A DNA stretch of 64,000 bases from Marixanthomonas sp002364245 (GCA_963973455.1 CAXAZF010000001.1:383647-447646); one strand, 5' to 3'; positions 42,364-52,544 are shown, counted from the stretch's first letter. The notes: a model not told the origin generated them from the letters alone. Made by a program: numbers and translations.

Positions 42364-44556
42364 TTAATTAGCTACATCGCTAATAAACTTAATTCGATAA
42401 AGACGCAATTCTTCTTCATCATAATCACCATCAAACTCTTCCATGGCTTCGTCTATCTTATCATTTTCTGCTTCTAGAAAATATTCGTGTATTTCTTCTT
42501 GCTGATCTTCATCGAGTACATCTTCTAACCAATAGTCTATATTGAGTTTTGTACCACTATAAACTATGGCTTCCATTTCTCTTATAAAATCGTCCATATC
42601 CAACCCTTTACCATTGGCAATGGTATCTAAGGGTAGTTTTTTATCTACATTTTGAATAATATATAGCTTTAAGGCGCTATTGCTACCGGTAGATTTTACC
42701 ACAAAGTCATCGGGACGTAGAATATCATTTTCTTCAACATACCGCTCAATTAAAGCAATAAAGCTCTTTCCAAATTTTTTCGCTTTGCTTTCCCCTACTC
42801 CATGAACATTGGATAACTCTTCTAAGGTTATAGGATATTTTAACGCCATATCCTCTAAAGAAGGGTCTTGAAAAATCACAAATGGTGGCAAATCCTTTTT
42901 GTCAGCGACTTTTTTACGTTCATCCTTTAATAACTTGAACAAGTTTTTGTCGGCTGCTTCTCCAGATTTTTGATTGGTTACAATAGCATCGTCATTCGCT
43001 TCTTTAAAACTATGGTCTTCGGTCATCATAAAACTGGAAGGGGATTTCATAAAGTCTCTTCCCTTATCCGTTAACTTAACCACCCCGTAGGTTTCAATAT
43101 CTTTTTTAATATACCTTGCAACCAACAATTGGCGCAACAAGGCCATCCAGTAAGAAGGTTCTTTTTCTTTTCCTGTACCAAAAAAAGGTTGTGTGTCGGT
43201 TCGATGCGATTTAATCATAGCATTGGCTTTACCAACCAATACGTTTACTACTTCTTTGGCTTTATATTGCTGTTTGGTTTTTTCTACAATACTTAATAAT
43301 AACGCTACATCTTCTTTGGCTTCATGTTTCTTTTTTGGATAGCGCATGTTGTCATCCATATCACCACCTTCTCCAGTTTTATTATCAAATTTTTCACCAA
43401 AATAATGAAGTATGAATTTTCTACGGGAAATAGATGTTTCAGCAAACGCTACAACTTCCTGTAAAAGGGCGTGTCCAATTTCCTGTTCGGCAACAGGTTT
43501 GCCACTCATAAATTTTTCGAGTTTTTCAATGTCTTTATAGCTATAAAAAGCCAAGCAATGTCCTTCACCACCATCACGACCTGCCCTACCAGTTTCTTGG
43601 TAATAGCTTTCAATGCTTTTAGGAATATCGTTATGTATTACAAACCGTACATCTGGTTTGTCTATACCCATACCAAAAGCGATAGTAGCCACCACAATAT
43701 CGGTGTCTTCCTTTAAAAACATATCTTGATGCTTCACCCTTTTTTTAGCATCTAAGCCTGCATGGTAGGGTACGGCCTTTAGACCATTTACTTGCAGGGT
43801 TTGGGCAAGTTCTTCTACGCGTTTTCGGCTTAAACAATATATAATACCACTTTTGCCTTCGTTCTTTTTAACAAAACGAATAATATCGGCATCTACATTT
43901 TTGGTTTTTGGCCTTATTTCATAGTATAAATTAGGTCGGTTAAAAGACGCTTTAAAAGTATTGGCATCTTGAATACCTAGATTTTTTAAAATATCTTCCT
44001 GTACTTTCGGTGTTGCTGTTGCTGTAAGACCTATTATAGGGATATTATCGCCAATGCGTTCTATAATTTTTCGTAGGTTTCGATATTCAGGCCTAAAGTC
44101 GTGTCCCCATTCACTTATACAATGGGCTTCATCAATTGCCATAAAAGAAATGGTCTGTCCTTGCAGAAAGTCAACATATTCATCTTTTGTAAGTGATTCT
44201 GGTGCGACGTAAAGTAATTTGGTAATACCATTTGCGATATCACTTTTTACTTTTTTAACCTCGGTTTTATTTAATGAAGAGTTTAATACGTGTGCAATTC
44301 CTTCTTCCGAAGAAAGCGAACGCAACGCATCTACTTGATTTTTCATCAAAGCTATTAAAGGCGAAACTACAATGGCCGTGCCTTCTTCTATTAACGCGGG
44401 AAGTTGATAACATAGGGATTTACCACCTCCAGTAGGCATAATAACAAAGGTGTTATTGCCACCAAGGATACTTTTAACAACTTCCTCTTGAAGTCCTTTA
44501 AAAGCACTGAATCCAAAATATCTTTTAAGTGCTGCGTATAATTCGGTATCGGTCAC
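42364..44556 (-). CDS. recQ: ATP-dependent DNA helicase RecQ
   Basis: This 3'-5' superfamily-2 helicase acts in recombination and fork repair. The 730 residues contain Walker A MPTGGGKSLCYQL, DEAH box AIDEAHCISEWGHDFRPEY, motif IV-VI segments (GIIYCLSRKRVEELAQTL, VVATIAFGMGIDKPDVRFV, YYQETGRAGRDG), a degenerate zinc/winged-helix region (about 370-500) and an HRDC-type domain (about 560-630). The zinc-binding region appears reduced, as the usual cysteine quartet is not evident. An acidic C-terminal tail is present. The start at 44556 lies in a divergent region shared with kdsD. Confidence 0.95.
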   Translation of the reverse strand: MTDTELYAALKRYFGFSAFKGLQEEVVKSILGGNNTFVIMPTGGGKSLCYQLPALIEEGTAIVVSPLIALMKNQVDALRSLSSEEGIAHVLNSSLNKTEVKKVKSDIANGITKLLYVAPESLTKDEYVDFLQGQTISFMAIDEAHCISEWGHDFRPEYRNLRKIIERIGDNIPIIGLTATATPKVQEDILKNLGIQDANTFKASFNRPNLYYEIRPKTKNVDADIIRFVKKNEGKSGIIYCLSRKRVEELAQTLQVNGLKAVPYHAGLDAKKRVKHQDMFLKEDTDIVVATIAFGMGIDKPDVRFVIHNDIPKSIESYYQETGRAGRDGGEGHCLAFYSYKDIEKLEKFMSGKPVAEQEIGHALLQEVVAFAETSISRRKFILHYFGEKFDNKTGEGGDMDDNMRYPKKKHEAKEDVALLLSIVEKTKQQYKAKEVVNVLVGKANAMIKSHRTDTQPFFGTGKEKEPSYWMALLRQLLVARYIKKDIETYGVVKLTDKGRDFMKSPSSFMMTEDHSFKEANDDAIVTNQKSGEAADKNLFKLLKDERKKVADKKDLPPFVIFQDPSLEDMALKYPITLEELSNVHGVGESKAKKFGKSFIALIERYVEENDILRPDDFVVKSTGSNSALKLYIIQNVDKKLPLDTIANGKGLDMDDFIREMEAIVYSGTKLNIDYWLEDVLDEDQQEEIHEYFLEAENDKIDEAMEEFDGDYDEEELRLYRIKFISDVAN

Positions 44557-44602
44557 GCTGCTATTTAAATTTTAATTAGTAATAAAAGGAAGTAAAATTA
44601 AA

Positions 44603-44633
44603 TTGCCATAACACAGGAACAATTGTAATTTTG
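44603..44633 (+). promoter_or_regulatory. Promoter of the kdsD-tatC operon
   Basis: TTG (44603-44605) and, 20 bp later, TAATTTTG (44626-44633, full -7 match) precede kdsD by about 110 bp. This leaves a 5' leader of roughly 105 nt in which no known riboswitch was recognised. Confidence 0.5.
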
Positions 44634-44745
44634 CAACCAACAATGTAAAACGTATCTTTAAACAGATGTTTAAGCCAGTTAGTGCATTTTGCATTTTCAA
44701 TATACTAAATTCTGAAACAGTTTCAAACATTCAAAAGCTTAAAAT

Positions 44746-45711
44746 TTGAACAAAGAACAACAAATTATTTCTGTAGCAAGAAAAACAATAGAGACTGAAA
44801 GTGAAGCTATTGCAAATTTAGCCCCTTTAGTTGACGCTGAATTCGCTGCTGCGGTAGACTTTATTTTTAACTCACAAGGAAGGGTTATCATTACCGGAAT
44901 AGGCAAAAGTGCAAATATTGCCACAAAAATAGTTGCCACCCTAAACTCTACTGGTACACCCGCTATATTTATGCACGCTGCCGATGCTATTCACGGTGAT
45001 TTAGGCACTATCCTTAAAAAGGATACCGTTATATGTATTTCAAAAAGTGGGAACACGCCTGAAATAAAGGTGCTCGTCCCACTAATTAAAGCAAGTGATA
45101 ACAAGTTGATAGCCATAACCTCTAATAAAGATTCGTTTTTAGGTCAAAAAGCAGATTATGTTTTGCACGCTTATGTTGAAAAAGAAGCTTGCCCAAATAA
45201 TCTTGCCCCTACAACAAGTACAACAGCACAATTAGTAATTGGTGATGCTCTGGCAATGGCATTATTAGATTTACGAGGATTTTCTAGCAAGGATTTTGCA
45301 AAATTCCATCCGGGAGGATCTTTAGGAAAAAAATTATACTTGCGAGTAAGCGACCTTACTTCATTAAATGAAAAGCCACAAGTACATCCTGACACCGAAT
45401 TAAAAGATGTTATTGTTGAAATTTCAGAAAAAATGCTTGGTGTTGCCGCTGTTATTGAAAACGGAACGATTATAGGTATCATTACCGATGGCGATTTACG
45501 TAGGATGTTAAGCAAAATGGACAACCTAAAAGGGATAACAGCAAAAGATATTATGACCAAAAACCCGAAGAAAATCGAAAATGATGCGATGGCTGTAGAA
45601 GCCATTAAAACGATGGACGATTTTGGCATTACACAGCTATTAGCCGAAAAGGATGGAAAATACGCAGGTGTTGTCCACATTCACAACCTTACTAAAGAAG
45701 GCATTATTTAA
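44746..45711 (+). CDS. kdsD: D-arabinose-5-phosphate isomerase (KpsF/GutQ family)
   Basis: It interconverts ribulose-5-phosphate and arabinose-5-phosphate, the first step towards KDO for lipopolysaccharide, in the cytoplasm. The 321 residues contain a SIS domain (RVIITGIGKSANIATKI, DTVICISKSGNTPEIK, HPGGSLGKKL) and two CBS domains (about 200-320, GIITDGDLRRML and KDIMTKNPKKI). The start must be TTG at 44746: an in-frame TAA lies two codons upstream and the conserved region begins at once. The stop overlaps the tatC start (TAATG). Confidence 0.93.
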   Translation: MNKEQQIISVARKTIETESEAIANLAPLVDAEFAAAVDFIFNSQGRVIITGIGKSANIATKIVATLNSTGTPAIFMHAADAIHGDLGTILKKDTVICISKSGNTPEIKVLVPLIKASDNKLIAITSNKDSFLGQKADYVLHAYVEKEACPNNLAPTTSTTAQLVIGDALAMALLDLRGFSSKDFAKFHPGGSLGKKLYLRVSDLTSLNEKPQVHPDTELKDVIVEISEKMLGVAAVIENGTIIGIITDGDLRRMLSKMDNLKGITAKDIMTKNPKKIENDAMAVEAIKTMDDFGITQLLAEKDGKYAGVVHIHNLTKEGII

Positions 45712-46550
45712 TGGCAAAACGACTTGAAAACCCCAACCCTGGAAAGGAAATGTCCTTCTTGGACCACCTAGAAGAACTTCGCTGGCATTTAATACGCTCT
45801 ACAGCTGCCGTGGTGATTGTTGCTACGTTAGCCTTTATTGCTAAAGACTTTATTTTCGATGTTTTGTTGTTTGGGCCAAAAAGTGCCAATTTCCCAACCT
45901 ATCGCCTACTTTGTAAAGCAGCTCAATTTATAGGTATGGACAGTTTTTGTTTTGACGAATTACCGTTTCGTATTCAAAGTAGAACGATGTCCGGACAATT
46001 TTCTGCCCATATATGGACTTCGATCACTGCGGGGATTATTGTAGCTTTCCCGTACATTGTTTATGAATTTTGGAAGTTTATCAGTCCAGGCCTTATGCCT
46101 AATGAGCGAAAAAACAGTAGAGGGTTTATTTTTGTAGCTTCGTTTTTATTTTTTATTGGTGTTTTGTTCGGGTATTATGTAATAACGCCGCTTTCTATCA
46201 ACTTTTTGGGAAGCTACCGTGTAAGCGAAGAGGTTTTTAACGATTTTGATTTAAGTAGTTATATATCGTTGGTTCGCGCTTCTGTATTGGCCAGCGGGCT
46301 TATTTTTCAACTACCTATTGTTATTTATTTTTTAACTAAAGTAGGCTTGGTTACACCTGAAGTATTACGCAAGTATCGCAAATTTGCACTGGTAATTGTA
46401 TTGATTATTTCAGCAGTAATAACTCCTCCAGATATTGCCAGTCAAGTAATAGTAGCCGTTCCAGTGGTTATATTATATGAAATAAGTATTTATATCTCAA
46501 AAGCGGTAATCCGTAAACAAAAAAAACAAGCTAAGAAAAATGGAAAATAA
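45711..46550 (+). CDS. tatC: Sec-independent (Tat) translocase subunit TatC
   Basis: TatC recognises twin-arginine signal peptides and forms the core of the Tat translocon in the inner membrane. The 279-residue protein starts with the family signature MSFLDHLEELRWHLIRS after a short head and has six hydrophobic segments, with FRIQSRTMSGQFSAHIWTSI, YEFWKFISPGL and a conserved Glu-containing periplasmic part. It overlaps kdsD by 1 bp and the AhpD-like gene by 11 bp. No tatA is in the window. It could export the Tat-type VWA lipoprotein of locus A (inference). Confidence 0.96.
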   Translation: MAKRLENPNPGKEMSFLDHLEELRWHLIRSTAAVVIVATLAFIAKDFIFDVLLFGPKSANFPTYRLLCKAAQFIGMDSFCFDELPFRIQSRTMSGQFSAHIWTSITAGIIVAFPYIVYEFWKFISPGLMPNERKNSRGFIFVASFLFFIGVLFGYYVITPLSINFLGSYRVSEEVFNDFDLSSYISLVRASVLASGLIFQLPIVIYFLTKVGLVTPEVLRKYRKFALVIVLIISAVITPPDIASQVIVAVPVVILYEISIYISKAVIRKQKKQAKKNGK

Positions 46551-46893
46551 TATTGTAGAAGAATTCAATGCATATCGTTCAAAAATGAACGACGCGATAT
46601 TACAAGATAACAATAAGATTATCAAACGCATTTTTAACCTGGACACCAATGCTTTTTCTGAAGGAGCACTACCTAAAAAAACCAAAGAGCTAATTGGCTT
46701 GGGTAATTCTATGGTATTACGCTGTGATGACTGCGTGCGGTATCATTTGGAAGCTTGCTATAAGCTTGATGTTACAAAAGAAGAAGTGGTAGAAGCTTTA
46801 AGTGTATCATTACTTATTGGCGGCACGATTGTAATTCCACACTTGCGAAGAGCGTATGAATATTGGGAAGCATTGGATAACGCTTCAAAATAA
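46540..46893 (+). CDS. Carboxymuconolactone decarboxylase/AhpD-like protein
   Basis: This 117-residue all-helical protein contains MVLRCDDCVRYHLEACYKL, a Cys-x2-Cys with a following histidine as in AhpD-type peroxidase partners. The remainder (EVVEALSVSLLIGGTIVIPH) also fits the CMD family. Redox activity with the vicinal cysteines is likely; the substrate is unknown. It begins inside tatC (11-bp overlap) and so is translationally coupled to kdsD-tatC. Confidence 0.88.
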   Translation: MENNIVEEFNAYRSKMNDAILQDNNKIIKRIFNLDTNAFSEGALPKKTKELIGLGNSMVLRCDDCVRYHLEACYKLDVTKEEVVEALSVSLLIGGTIVIPHLRRAYEYWEALDNASK

Positions 46894-46994
46894 CCACTCC
46901 ATTTTCAACAATAACAGCTTAAACGGTTGGCACAGCTATCAATAGTTAACAAAACAATAAGATAGCCAGCCTTTTAAAAGCCTTGTCAATTCGC

Positions 46995-47002
46995 TATATT
47001 TG
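46995..47002 (+). promoter_or_regulatory. -7 promoter box of idh
   Basis: TATATTTG is a full match to TAnnTTTG, 45 bp before the idh ATG. CTTTTAAA about 20 bp upstream is a poor -33 candidate. Confidence 0.5.
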
Positions 47003-47047
47003 CAATTCTGAAAATGTAAGATTAACCTCCAAAAACCGAATTATAGC

Positions 47048-49276
47048 ATGACAAAAGCTGCAAAAATTATATATACAAAAACGGACGAAGCTCCTTATTT
47101 AGCTACACATTCATTACTTCCTATAATTGAAGCCTATACTGCGCCTTCAAACATAAAAATCGAAACTAGAGATATTTCTTTAGCAGGAAGAATTTTAGCA
47201 CAATTTTCTGAATATCTAAAAGAAGATCAACGTGTAAACGATGCACTTGCCGAATTAGGTGAACTTGCTAAAACACCAGAGGCTAATATTATCAAACTTC
47301 CTAATATTAGTGCTTCTATGCCTCAATTAACTGCAGCTATTTCTGAATTACAGTCTAAAGGGTATAACTTACCAAATTACCCAGACGACCCTAAAAATGA
47401 CGAAGAAAAGAAGATTCAATCTCTTTACAACAAAGCAAAAGGAAGTGCTGTAAACCCAGTATTGCGAGAAGGTAATAGTGACCGTAGAGCGCCAAAAGCT
47501 GTTAAAAACTACGCAAAGAAAAACCCGCACCGCATGGGTAAATGGAGCAGTGATTCTAAAAGTCACGTTTCAACCATGAGCCAAGGTGATTTTTTCCACA
47601 ATGAAAAATCAGTTACAATCGATGCTGATACTAGTGTAAATATTGTTCATACCGATGCAAATGGAAAAGAAACCGTTTTAAAAGCGTCAATTCCTGTTTT
47701 AAAAGGCGAAGTAATTGATAGTACCTATATGAGCAAAAAGGCTTTATTGACCTTTTTAAAAGAACAAGTAAAAGACGCCAAAGAAAAAAACATCTTGTTT
47801 TCATTGCATATGAAAGCAACGATGATGAAAGTAAGCGATCCAATTATTTTTGGACATGCCGTGCGCGTTTATTTTGCTGAGTTGTTCGAGAAATATGGCG
47901 ACACTTTTAAAGATTTAGGAGTTGATGTAAATAATGGTTTTGGAGACTTATTAAGCGAAATAGGAAGCCTTCCAGAAGCCAAACGTGAAGCAATCCTAAA
48001 CGACATTAATCGCATTATGGATGAAAATCCAGACCTCGCAATGGTAAACAGCGATAAAGGTATAACGAATTTACACGTACCAAGTGATGTAATTATCGAT
48101 GCTTCTATGCCGGCGATGATTCGTACTTCTGGACAAATGTGGGATAAAAACGGGGATACCAAAGACACTAAAGCTGTAATTCCAGACAGCAGTTATGCAC
48201 CGTTGTATCAAGCTACAATTGACTTCTGTAAAAAACACGGAGCCTTCGACCCAACTACAATGGGAACCGTTAACAATGTTGGGCTAATGGCTCAAAAAGC
48301 AGAAGAATATGGTTCGCACGATAAAACATTTGAAATTTCTTCAGAAGGAAAAGTAAGCGTGGTTGATGCCAACGGAAATACCTTAATGGAACATACCGTT
48401 TCCGAAGGTGATATTTGGAGAATGTGTCAAGTAAAAGATTTACCGGTTCAAGACTGGGTAAAGTTAGCTGTAAGCAGAGCGCGTGCAACTGGATGGCCAG
48501 CAATTTTCTGGTTAGATGAAGATAGAGCTCACGATGCTGAGTTAATTAAAAAAGTAAACAAATACCTTCCAGAGCATAATCCTGAAGGATTGGATATAAA
48601 AATCCTTTCTACAGAAAAAGCAACCGAATATACATTAGAGCGAGTAAAAGCCGGTGAAAATACAATCTCAGTTACTGGAAACGTACTGCGTGATTATTTA
48701 ACCGATCTTTTCCCTATCCTAGAATTAGGTACCAGTGCCAAAATGCTTTCTATTGTTCCATTAATGAATGGTGGTGGGTTATTTGAAACTGGAGCTGGTG
48801 GTTCTGCGCCAAAACACGTTCAGCAGTTTTTAGAAGAAGGACACCTTCGTTGGGATTCTTTAGGTGAGTTTTTGGCCCTAGCGGTTTCATTAGATCACTT
48901 AGGCGATACGTATAACAATGAAAAAGCAAAAGTACTAGCCGAGGCCTTAGATGAAGCCACTGAAATGTACTTAGACAATAAAAAATCGCCATCAAGAAAA
49001 GTTAACGAACTTGACAACAGAGGAAGTCATTTTTACTTAGCCTTATATTGGGCACAGCAATTAGCAAACCAAGATAAAGACGATGTACTAAAAAATCGCT
49101 TTACCCCTATTGCTAAAAAACTTTCTGAAAACGAAGAAGCGATTGTAAATGAGTTAAACGCTGCACAAGGGAGCGCAGTTGATATTAATGGCTATTACAA
49201 ACCAGACGTTGACAGAGTCTATGCAGAAATGCGGGCAAGTAAAACACTGAACGATATACTTTCAGAAATTAAATAA
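47048..49276 (+). CDS. idh: NADP-dependent isocitrate dehydrogenase, monomeric type
   Basis: It oxidatively decarboxylates isocitrate to 2-oxoglutarate with NADP+ in the TCA cycle. The 742-residue length is that of the large monomeric IDH-II family, unrelated in size to dimeric Icd (about 415). Diagnostic segments include YTKTDEAPYLATHSLLPIIE, LPNISASMPQLTAAI, NPVLREGNSDRRAPKAVK (isocitrate binding), MIRTSGQMWDKNG and MNGGGLFETGAGGSAPKHVQ. The gene is monocistronic with a promoter box upstream and a strong terminator downstream. Confidence 0.97.
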   Translation: MTKAAKIIYTKTDEAPYLATHSLLPIIEAYTAPSNIKIETRDISLAGRILAQFSEYLKEDQRVNDALAELGELAKTPEANIIKLPNISASMPQLTAAISELQSKGYNLPNYPDDPKNDEEKKIQSLYNKAKGSAVNPVLREGNSDRRAPKAVKNYAKKNPHRMGKWSSDSKSHVSTMSQGDFFHNEKSVTIDADTSVNIVHTDANGKETVLKASIPVLKGEVIDSTYMSKKALLTFLKEQVKDAKEKNILFSLHMKATMMKVSDPIIFGHAVRVYFAELFEKYGDTFKDLGVDVNNGFGDLLSEIGSLPEAKREAILNDINRIMDENPDLAMVNSDKGITNLHVPSDVIIDASMPAMIRTSGQMWDKNGDTKDTKAVIPDSSYAPLYQATIDFCKKHGAFDPTTMGTVNNVGLMAQKAEEYGSHDKTFEISSEGKVSVVDANGNTLMEHTVSEGDIWRMCQVKDLPVQDWVKLAVSRARATGWPAIFWLDEDRAHDAELIKKVNKYLPEHNPEGLDIKILSTEKATEYTLERVKAGENTISVTGNVLRDYLTDLFPILELGTSAKMLSIVPLMNGGGLFETGAGGSAPKHVQQFLEEGHLRWDSLGEFLALAVSLDHLGDTYNNEKAKVLAEALDEATEMYLDNKKSPSRKVNELDNRGSHFYLALYWAQQLANQDKDDVLKNRFTPIAKKLSENEEAIVNELNAAQGSAVDINGYYKPDVDRVYAEMRASKTLNDILSEIK

Positions 49277-49283
49277 TTTACTT

Positions 49284-49314
49284 AAAAAGCCTTCAAAATA
49301 ATTGAAGGCTTTTT
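49284..49314 (+). terminator. Terminator of idh
   Basis: AAAAAGCCTTCAA pairs with TTGAAGGCTTTTT around a short loop, a perfect stem with a T-run. It starts 8 bp after the idh stop and overlaps an in-frame TTG at 49302, which is therefore unlikely to start the receptor gene. Confidence 0.93.
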
Positions 49315-49349
49315 ATTTACCTTCATCAATCAAAAACACAAAATCAAAC

Positions 49350-51710
49350 TTGAAAAATATATTTCTATGCATTTTTTTTCTTGCTAGCATTTCTTTGTTT
49401 GCCCAAGAAAAATTCACTCTTAGCGGTACCGTTTCGGCAGTGGAAAGTGGCGAAACGCTTATTGGAGTAAATATTCTTATTCCCTCTTTACAAACCGGAA
49501 CGACTACAAACGAATATGGTTATTATTCCATAACGCTACCTGAAGGTGAATACGAAATCTTTTACAGCAGCCTTGGATTTGCGACACAGCAAACTATGTT
49601 ATCACTTTCAGAAAATATTCAAAAGAATGTTTTTTTAGAAAATAGTACTGAATCACTAGACGAAGTATTGATAAAAACTGATGTAGAAGCACTAAATATC
49701 CGAAAGCCAGAAATGAGTATTAATAGACTTTCGGCTAATACCATCAAAAAAATTCCGGTAGTTTTAGGTGAGAAAGATGTTATTAAATCTATAAAATTAC
49801 TTCCCGGGGTTACGGGAGCTGGTGAAGGCTCTAGCGGATTTAACGTTCGTGGCGGAGCGGCCGATCAAAACCTTATTTTACTAGACGAAGCTACACTTTA
49901 CAATAGTGATCACTTATTTGGTTTCTTCTCGGTTTTCAATCCTGATGCTATTAAAGACCTTACCCTTTATAAAGGTGGAATTCCGGCAAGGTATGGTGGC
50001 CGTGTTTCTTCCGTATTAGATATTTATCAAAAAGATGGAAGTAAACGTAAATTTGGTGCGACTGGAGGAATTGGATTAGTAGCGAGCCGCTTGTTGTTAG
50101 AAGGTCCCATTAAAAAAGACACCGCTTCCTTTTTAGTGGGTGGCCGTAGTAGTTATGCACATCTTTTTCTACCCTTATTTGACAATGATAATGTGGCGTA
50201 CTTCTATGATTTGAACACTAAAATCAGTTATAACCTGAATGAAAATAACAAACTTTTCCTCTCAGGATATTTTGGGAGAGATGTTTTTGATATTGCCGAT
50301 AGCTTTTCGAATAGCTTCGGAAATACGACTTTAAACCTACGATGGAATCATCTTTTTTCTGAAAAATTATTTTCTAACCTCTCATTAATCTATTCAGACT
50401 ATTATTACGGGTTAGAACTGAGTTTCGTAGAATTTGATTTTGATAGCGGTATTCGAAATTTCAATCTGAAATACGATTTCACTCATTTTCTATCAAATAA
50501 CATTGAGTTGCGCTATGGATTAAATAGTATATATTATAAATTCAATCCTGGAGATATAAAACCTACAACCGAAAGCTCAGGTATTAATCCTTTTAAATTG
50601 ACAGATAAATACGCTTTTGAAAATGCTATCTACGCAGAAGCCGAAATTGATCTAACTGACAAACTTGCTATACAAGCTGGTTTACGACTTTCAACATTTA
50701 ATAGACTAGGTGAAGATGAATTAAATATCTATGCAAACGATAATCCCGTTGCTTATGATGAGAATTTAGATATCTATCAAAAAGCAACGCCAATAGATAC
50801 GGTTTCCTTTAGTAGAAGTGAAACCATAAAAAGCTTTGCTAATTTAGAACCGCGCTTTTCCGTTGCGTATCAATTAAATGAAACATCTTCTGTAAAAGCC
50901 AGTTATAACAGGACAGCACAGTATATTCATTTAATAAGCAACACCACCGCCCCTACCCCTTTTGATATTTACGCCCCAAGTGGAAAATATATAGAACCGC
51001 AATTGGCTGATCAAGTAGCTGTAGGTTATTTTAAGAAGTTCAACAATTATTCTTTTGAAATTGAAAGCTTTTACAAAACCGTAGACAATCGGTTGGATTA
51101 TGTAGATGGTGCCGATTTAATTGCCAACAATGCCGTAGAACAAATTTTGCTAAATGGCGAAGCAAGAGCATATGGATTGGAAGTTTTGTTCAGAAAAAAC
51201 GAAGGAAAATTACAAGGTTGGATTGCTTATACATTATCAAAGAGTGAACAGCGCACACCCGGAAGAACATCTGAAGAAATTGGTATTAACAACGGACAAT
51301 GGTACAATTCCCCTTGGGATAAAACCCACGATATTTCCATAACGGCGCAATACGAATTATCTAATAAATGGTCTTTTGGTGCTAATTTTATCTTTCAGAC
51401 TGGGCAACCTGTTACTTTTCCAAACGGACAGTATGAATTTAACGGTTTAACAATTCCAGTTTATGAAGCAAGAAACAGCAGCCGTTTAAGTAGTTTTCAT
51501 CATTTAGACCTTTCAGCAACGTGGACACCGAAGCCTAATTCTACCAAAAGATGGAAAGGCGAATGGGTTTTTAGTATTTATAATGTCTACAATAGAATGA
51601 ACGCGGCTTCTATTTCGTTCAGGGAAAACACCGATATTAATCGTAACGAAGCTGTTCGGCTATCCATTTTCGGTATCATTCCAGCAGTAACATATAATTT
51701 TAAATTTTAG
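49350..51710 (+). CDS. TonB-dependent outer-membrane receptor
   Basis: The protein has 786 residues from TTG 49350, which opens a clean signal peptide (KNIFLCIFFLASISLFAQ); the upstream TTG at 49302 lies in the idh terminator. It has a CarboxypepD_reg-like domain (about 20-105), a TonB plug (INRLSANTIKKIPVVLGEKD, GFNVRGGAADQNLILLDEA, YKGGIPARYGGRVSSVLDIY) and a 22-strand barrel ending in VTYNFKF with terminal Phe. This receptor type pairs with a DUF4249 lipoprotein, which is the next gene at 0 bp. The ligand is unknown. Confidence 0.93.
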   Translation: MKNIFLCIFFLASISLFAQEKFTLSGTVSAVESGETLIGVNILIPSLQTGTTTNEYGYYSITLPEGEYEIFYSSLGFATQQTMLSLSENIQKNVFLENSTESLDEVLIKTDVEALNIRKPEMSINRLSANTIKKIPVVLGEKDVIKSIKLLPGVTGAGEGSSGFNVRGGAADQNLILLDEATLYNSDHLFGFFSVFNPDAIKDLTLYKGGIPARYGGRVSSVLDIYQKDGSKRKFGATGGIGLVASRLLLEGPIKKDTASFLVGGRSSYAHLFLPLFDNDNVAYFYDLNTKISYNLNENNKLFLSGYFGRDVFDIADSFSNSFGNTTLNLRWNHLFSEKLFSNLSLIYSDYYYGLELSFVEFDFDSGIRNFNLKYDFTHFLSNNIELRYGLNSIYYKFNPGDIKPTTESSGINPFKLTDKYAFENAIYAEAEIDLTDKLAIQAGLRLSTFNRLGEDELNIYANDNPVAYDENLDIYQKATPIDTVSFSRSETIKSFANLEPRFSVAYQLNETSSVKASYNRTAQYIHLISNTTAPTPFDIYAPSGKYIEPQLADQVAVGYFKKFNNYSFEIESFYKTVDNRLDYVDGADLIANNAVEQILLNGEARAYGLEVLFRKNEGKLQGWIAYTLSKSEQRTPGRTSEEIGINNGQWYNSPWDKTHDISITAQYELSNKWSFGANFIFQTGQPVTFPNGQYEFNGLTIPVYEARNSSRLSSFHHLDLSATWTPKPNSTKRWKGEWVFSIYNVYNRMNAASISFRENTDINRNEAVRLSIFGIIPAVTYNFKF

Positions 51711-52520
51711 ATGATGAAGAAATTTTTAATAGTTATTATTTGCTTCGGAATATTCACTTCGTGTGAAGAAGTTGTCGATGTAGATTTAAATGAAGGAAAA
51801 CCAAAGTTGGTTATTGATGCCGAAATCACTAAAAATATTAAAGATAATTCTTCTATTGCACGTGTTAAACTTAGCACCACAGTTCCTTTTTTTGATAATG
51901 AGATAAATCTTGTAAATGATGCCACGGTTACTATTACTGATGAAAATGGCACGGAGTACGTTATTAAAAATACTTCAGAAGGAATATATGAATATCAGGA
52001 TTTTAACCCGCAATCTAATACAGATTATACGCTTGAAGTAGTTTATAAAGATGAAGTTTATTCGGCTACTGAACAACTGCAACCTGTTGTTCCATTAGAA
52101 TTTGTAGAACAACGAAACGATGGCGGATTTGATGGAGAAAGCATTGAACTAAAAGCCTTTTTTACCGATCCCGCTAACGTTGAAAATTATTACTTTTTTG
52201 AAGGATTATCTTCCAGAGGTAATGTCTACGATGCTTTTGATGATGAGTTTTTTGATGGGAACCCCATTTTCGGTTTCTATGTGGTTGACGATTTAGAAAC
52301 GGGAGACGAAGTAACTTTTTACTTGCATGGCGCTAATGAGCAATTCTATAACTTTATGTTTATTTTATTGCAACAGGGAAGCGACGACAGTGGCGGTCCA
52401 TTTGAAACCCAACCCGCTACAGTTCGAGGTAATCTTGTGAATGAAACAAATCCAGATAATTTTCCATTGGGCTATTTTCGTATTTCTGAAACTTCTATTT
52501 TAAATTATACGGTACAGTAA
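51711..52520 (+). CDS. DUF4249 family lipoprotein, TonB-receptor partner
   Basis: This 269-residue protein has a lipoprotein signal ending FGIFTSC (Cys18) followed at once by acidic residues (EE), a pattern linked to surface export of lipoproteins in Bacteroidota. The mature part fits DUF4249: VVDVDLNEGKPKLVIDAEI, NDATVTITDENGTEYVI and the late GYFRISE. DUF4249 proteins are regarded as receptor-associated surface lipoproteins. The ATG directly follows the receptor TAG, and a second ATG is at 51714. Confidence 0.88.
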   Translation: MMKKFLIVIICFGIFTSCEEVVDVDLNEGKPKLVIDAEITKNIKDNSSIARVKLSTTVPFFDNEINLVNDATVTITDENGTEYVIKNTSEGIYEYQDFNPQSNTDYTLEVVYKDEVYSATEQLQPVVPLEFVEQRNDGGFDGESIELKAFFTDPANVENYYFFEGLSSRGNVYDAFDDEFFDGNPIFGFYVVDDLETGDEVTFYLHGANEQFYNFMFILLQQGSDDSGGPFETQPATVRGNLVNETNPDNFPLGYFRISETSILNYTVQ

Positions 52521-52544
52521 AAACGCTAGTAATTGTAAGTATTG

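Noticed and set aside
44634..44745. Riboswitch in the kdsD leader
   Set aside because: No conserved aptamer sequence or convincing structure was seen in the roughly 105-nt leader.
49350..52520. SusC/SusD pair
   Set aside because: The receptor is a standard TonB type and its partner is DUF4249, not a SusD-like TPR lipoprotein.
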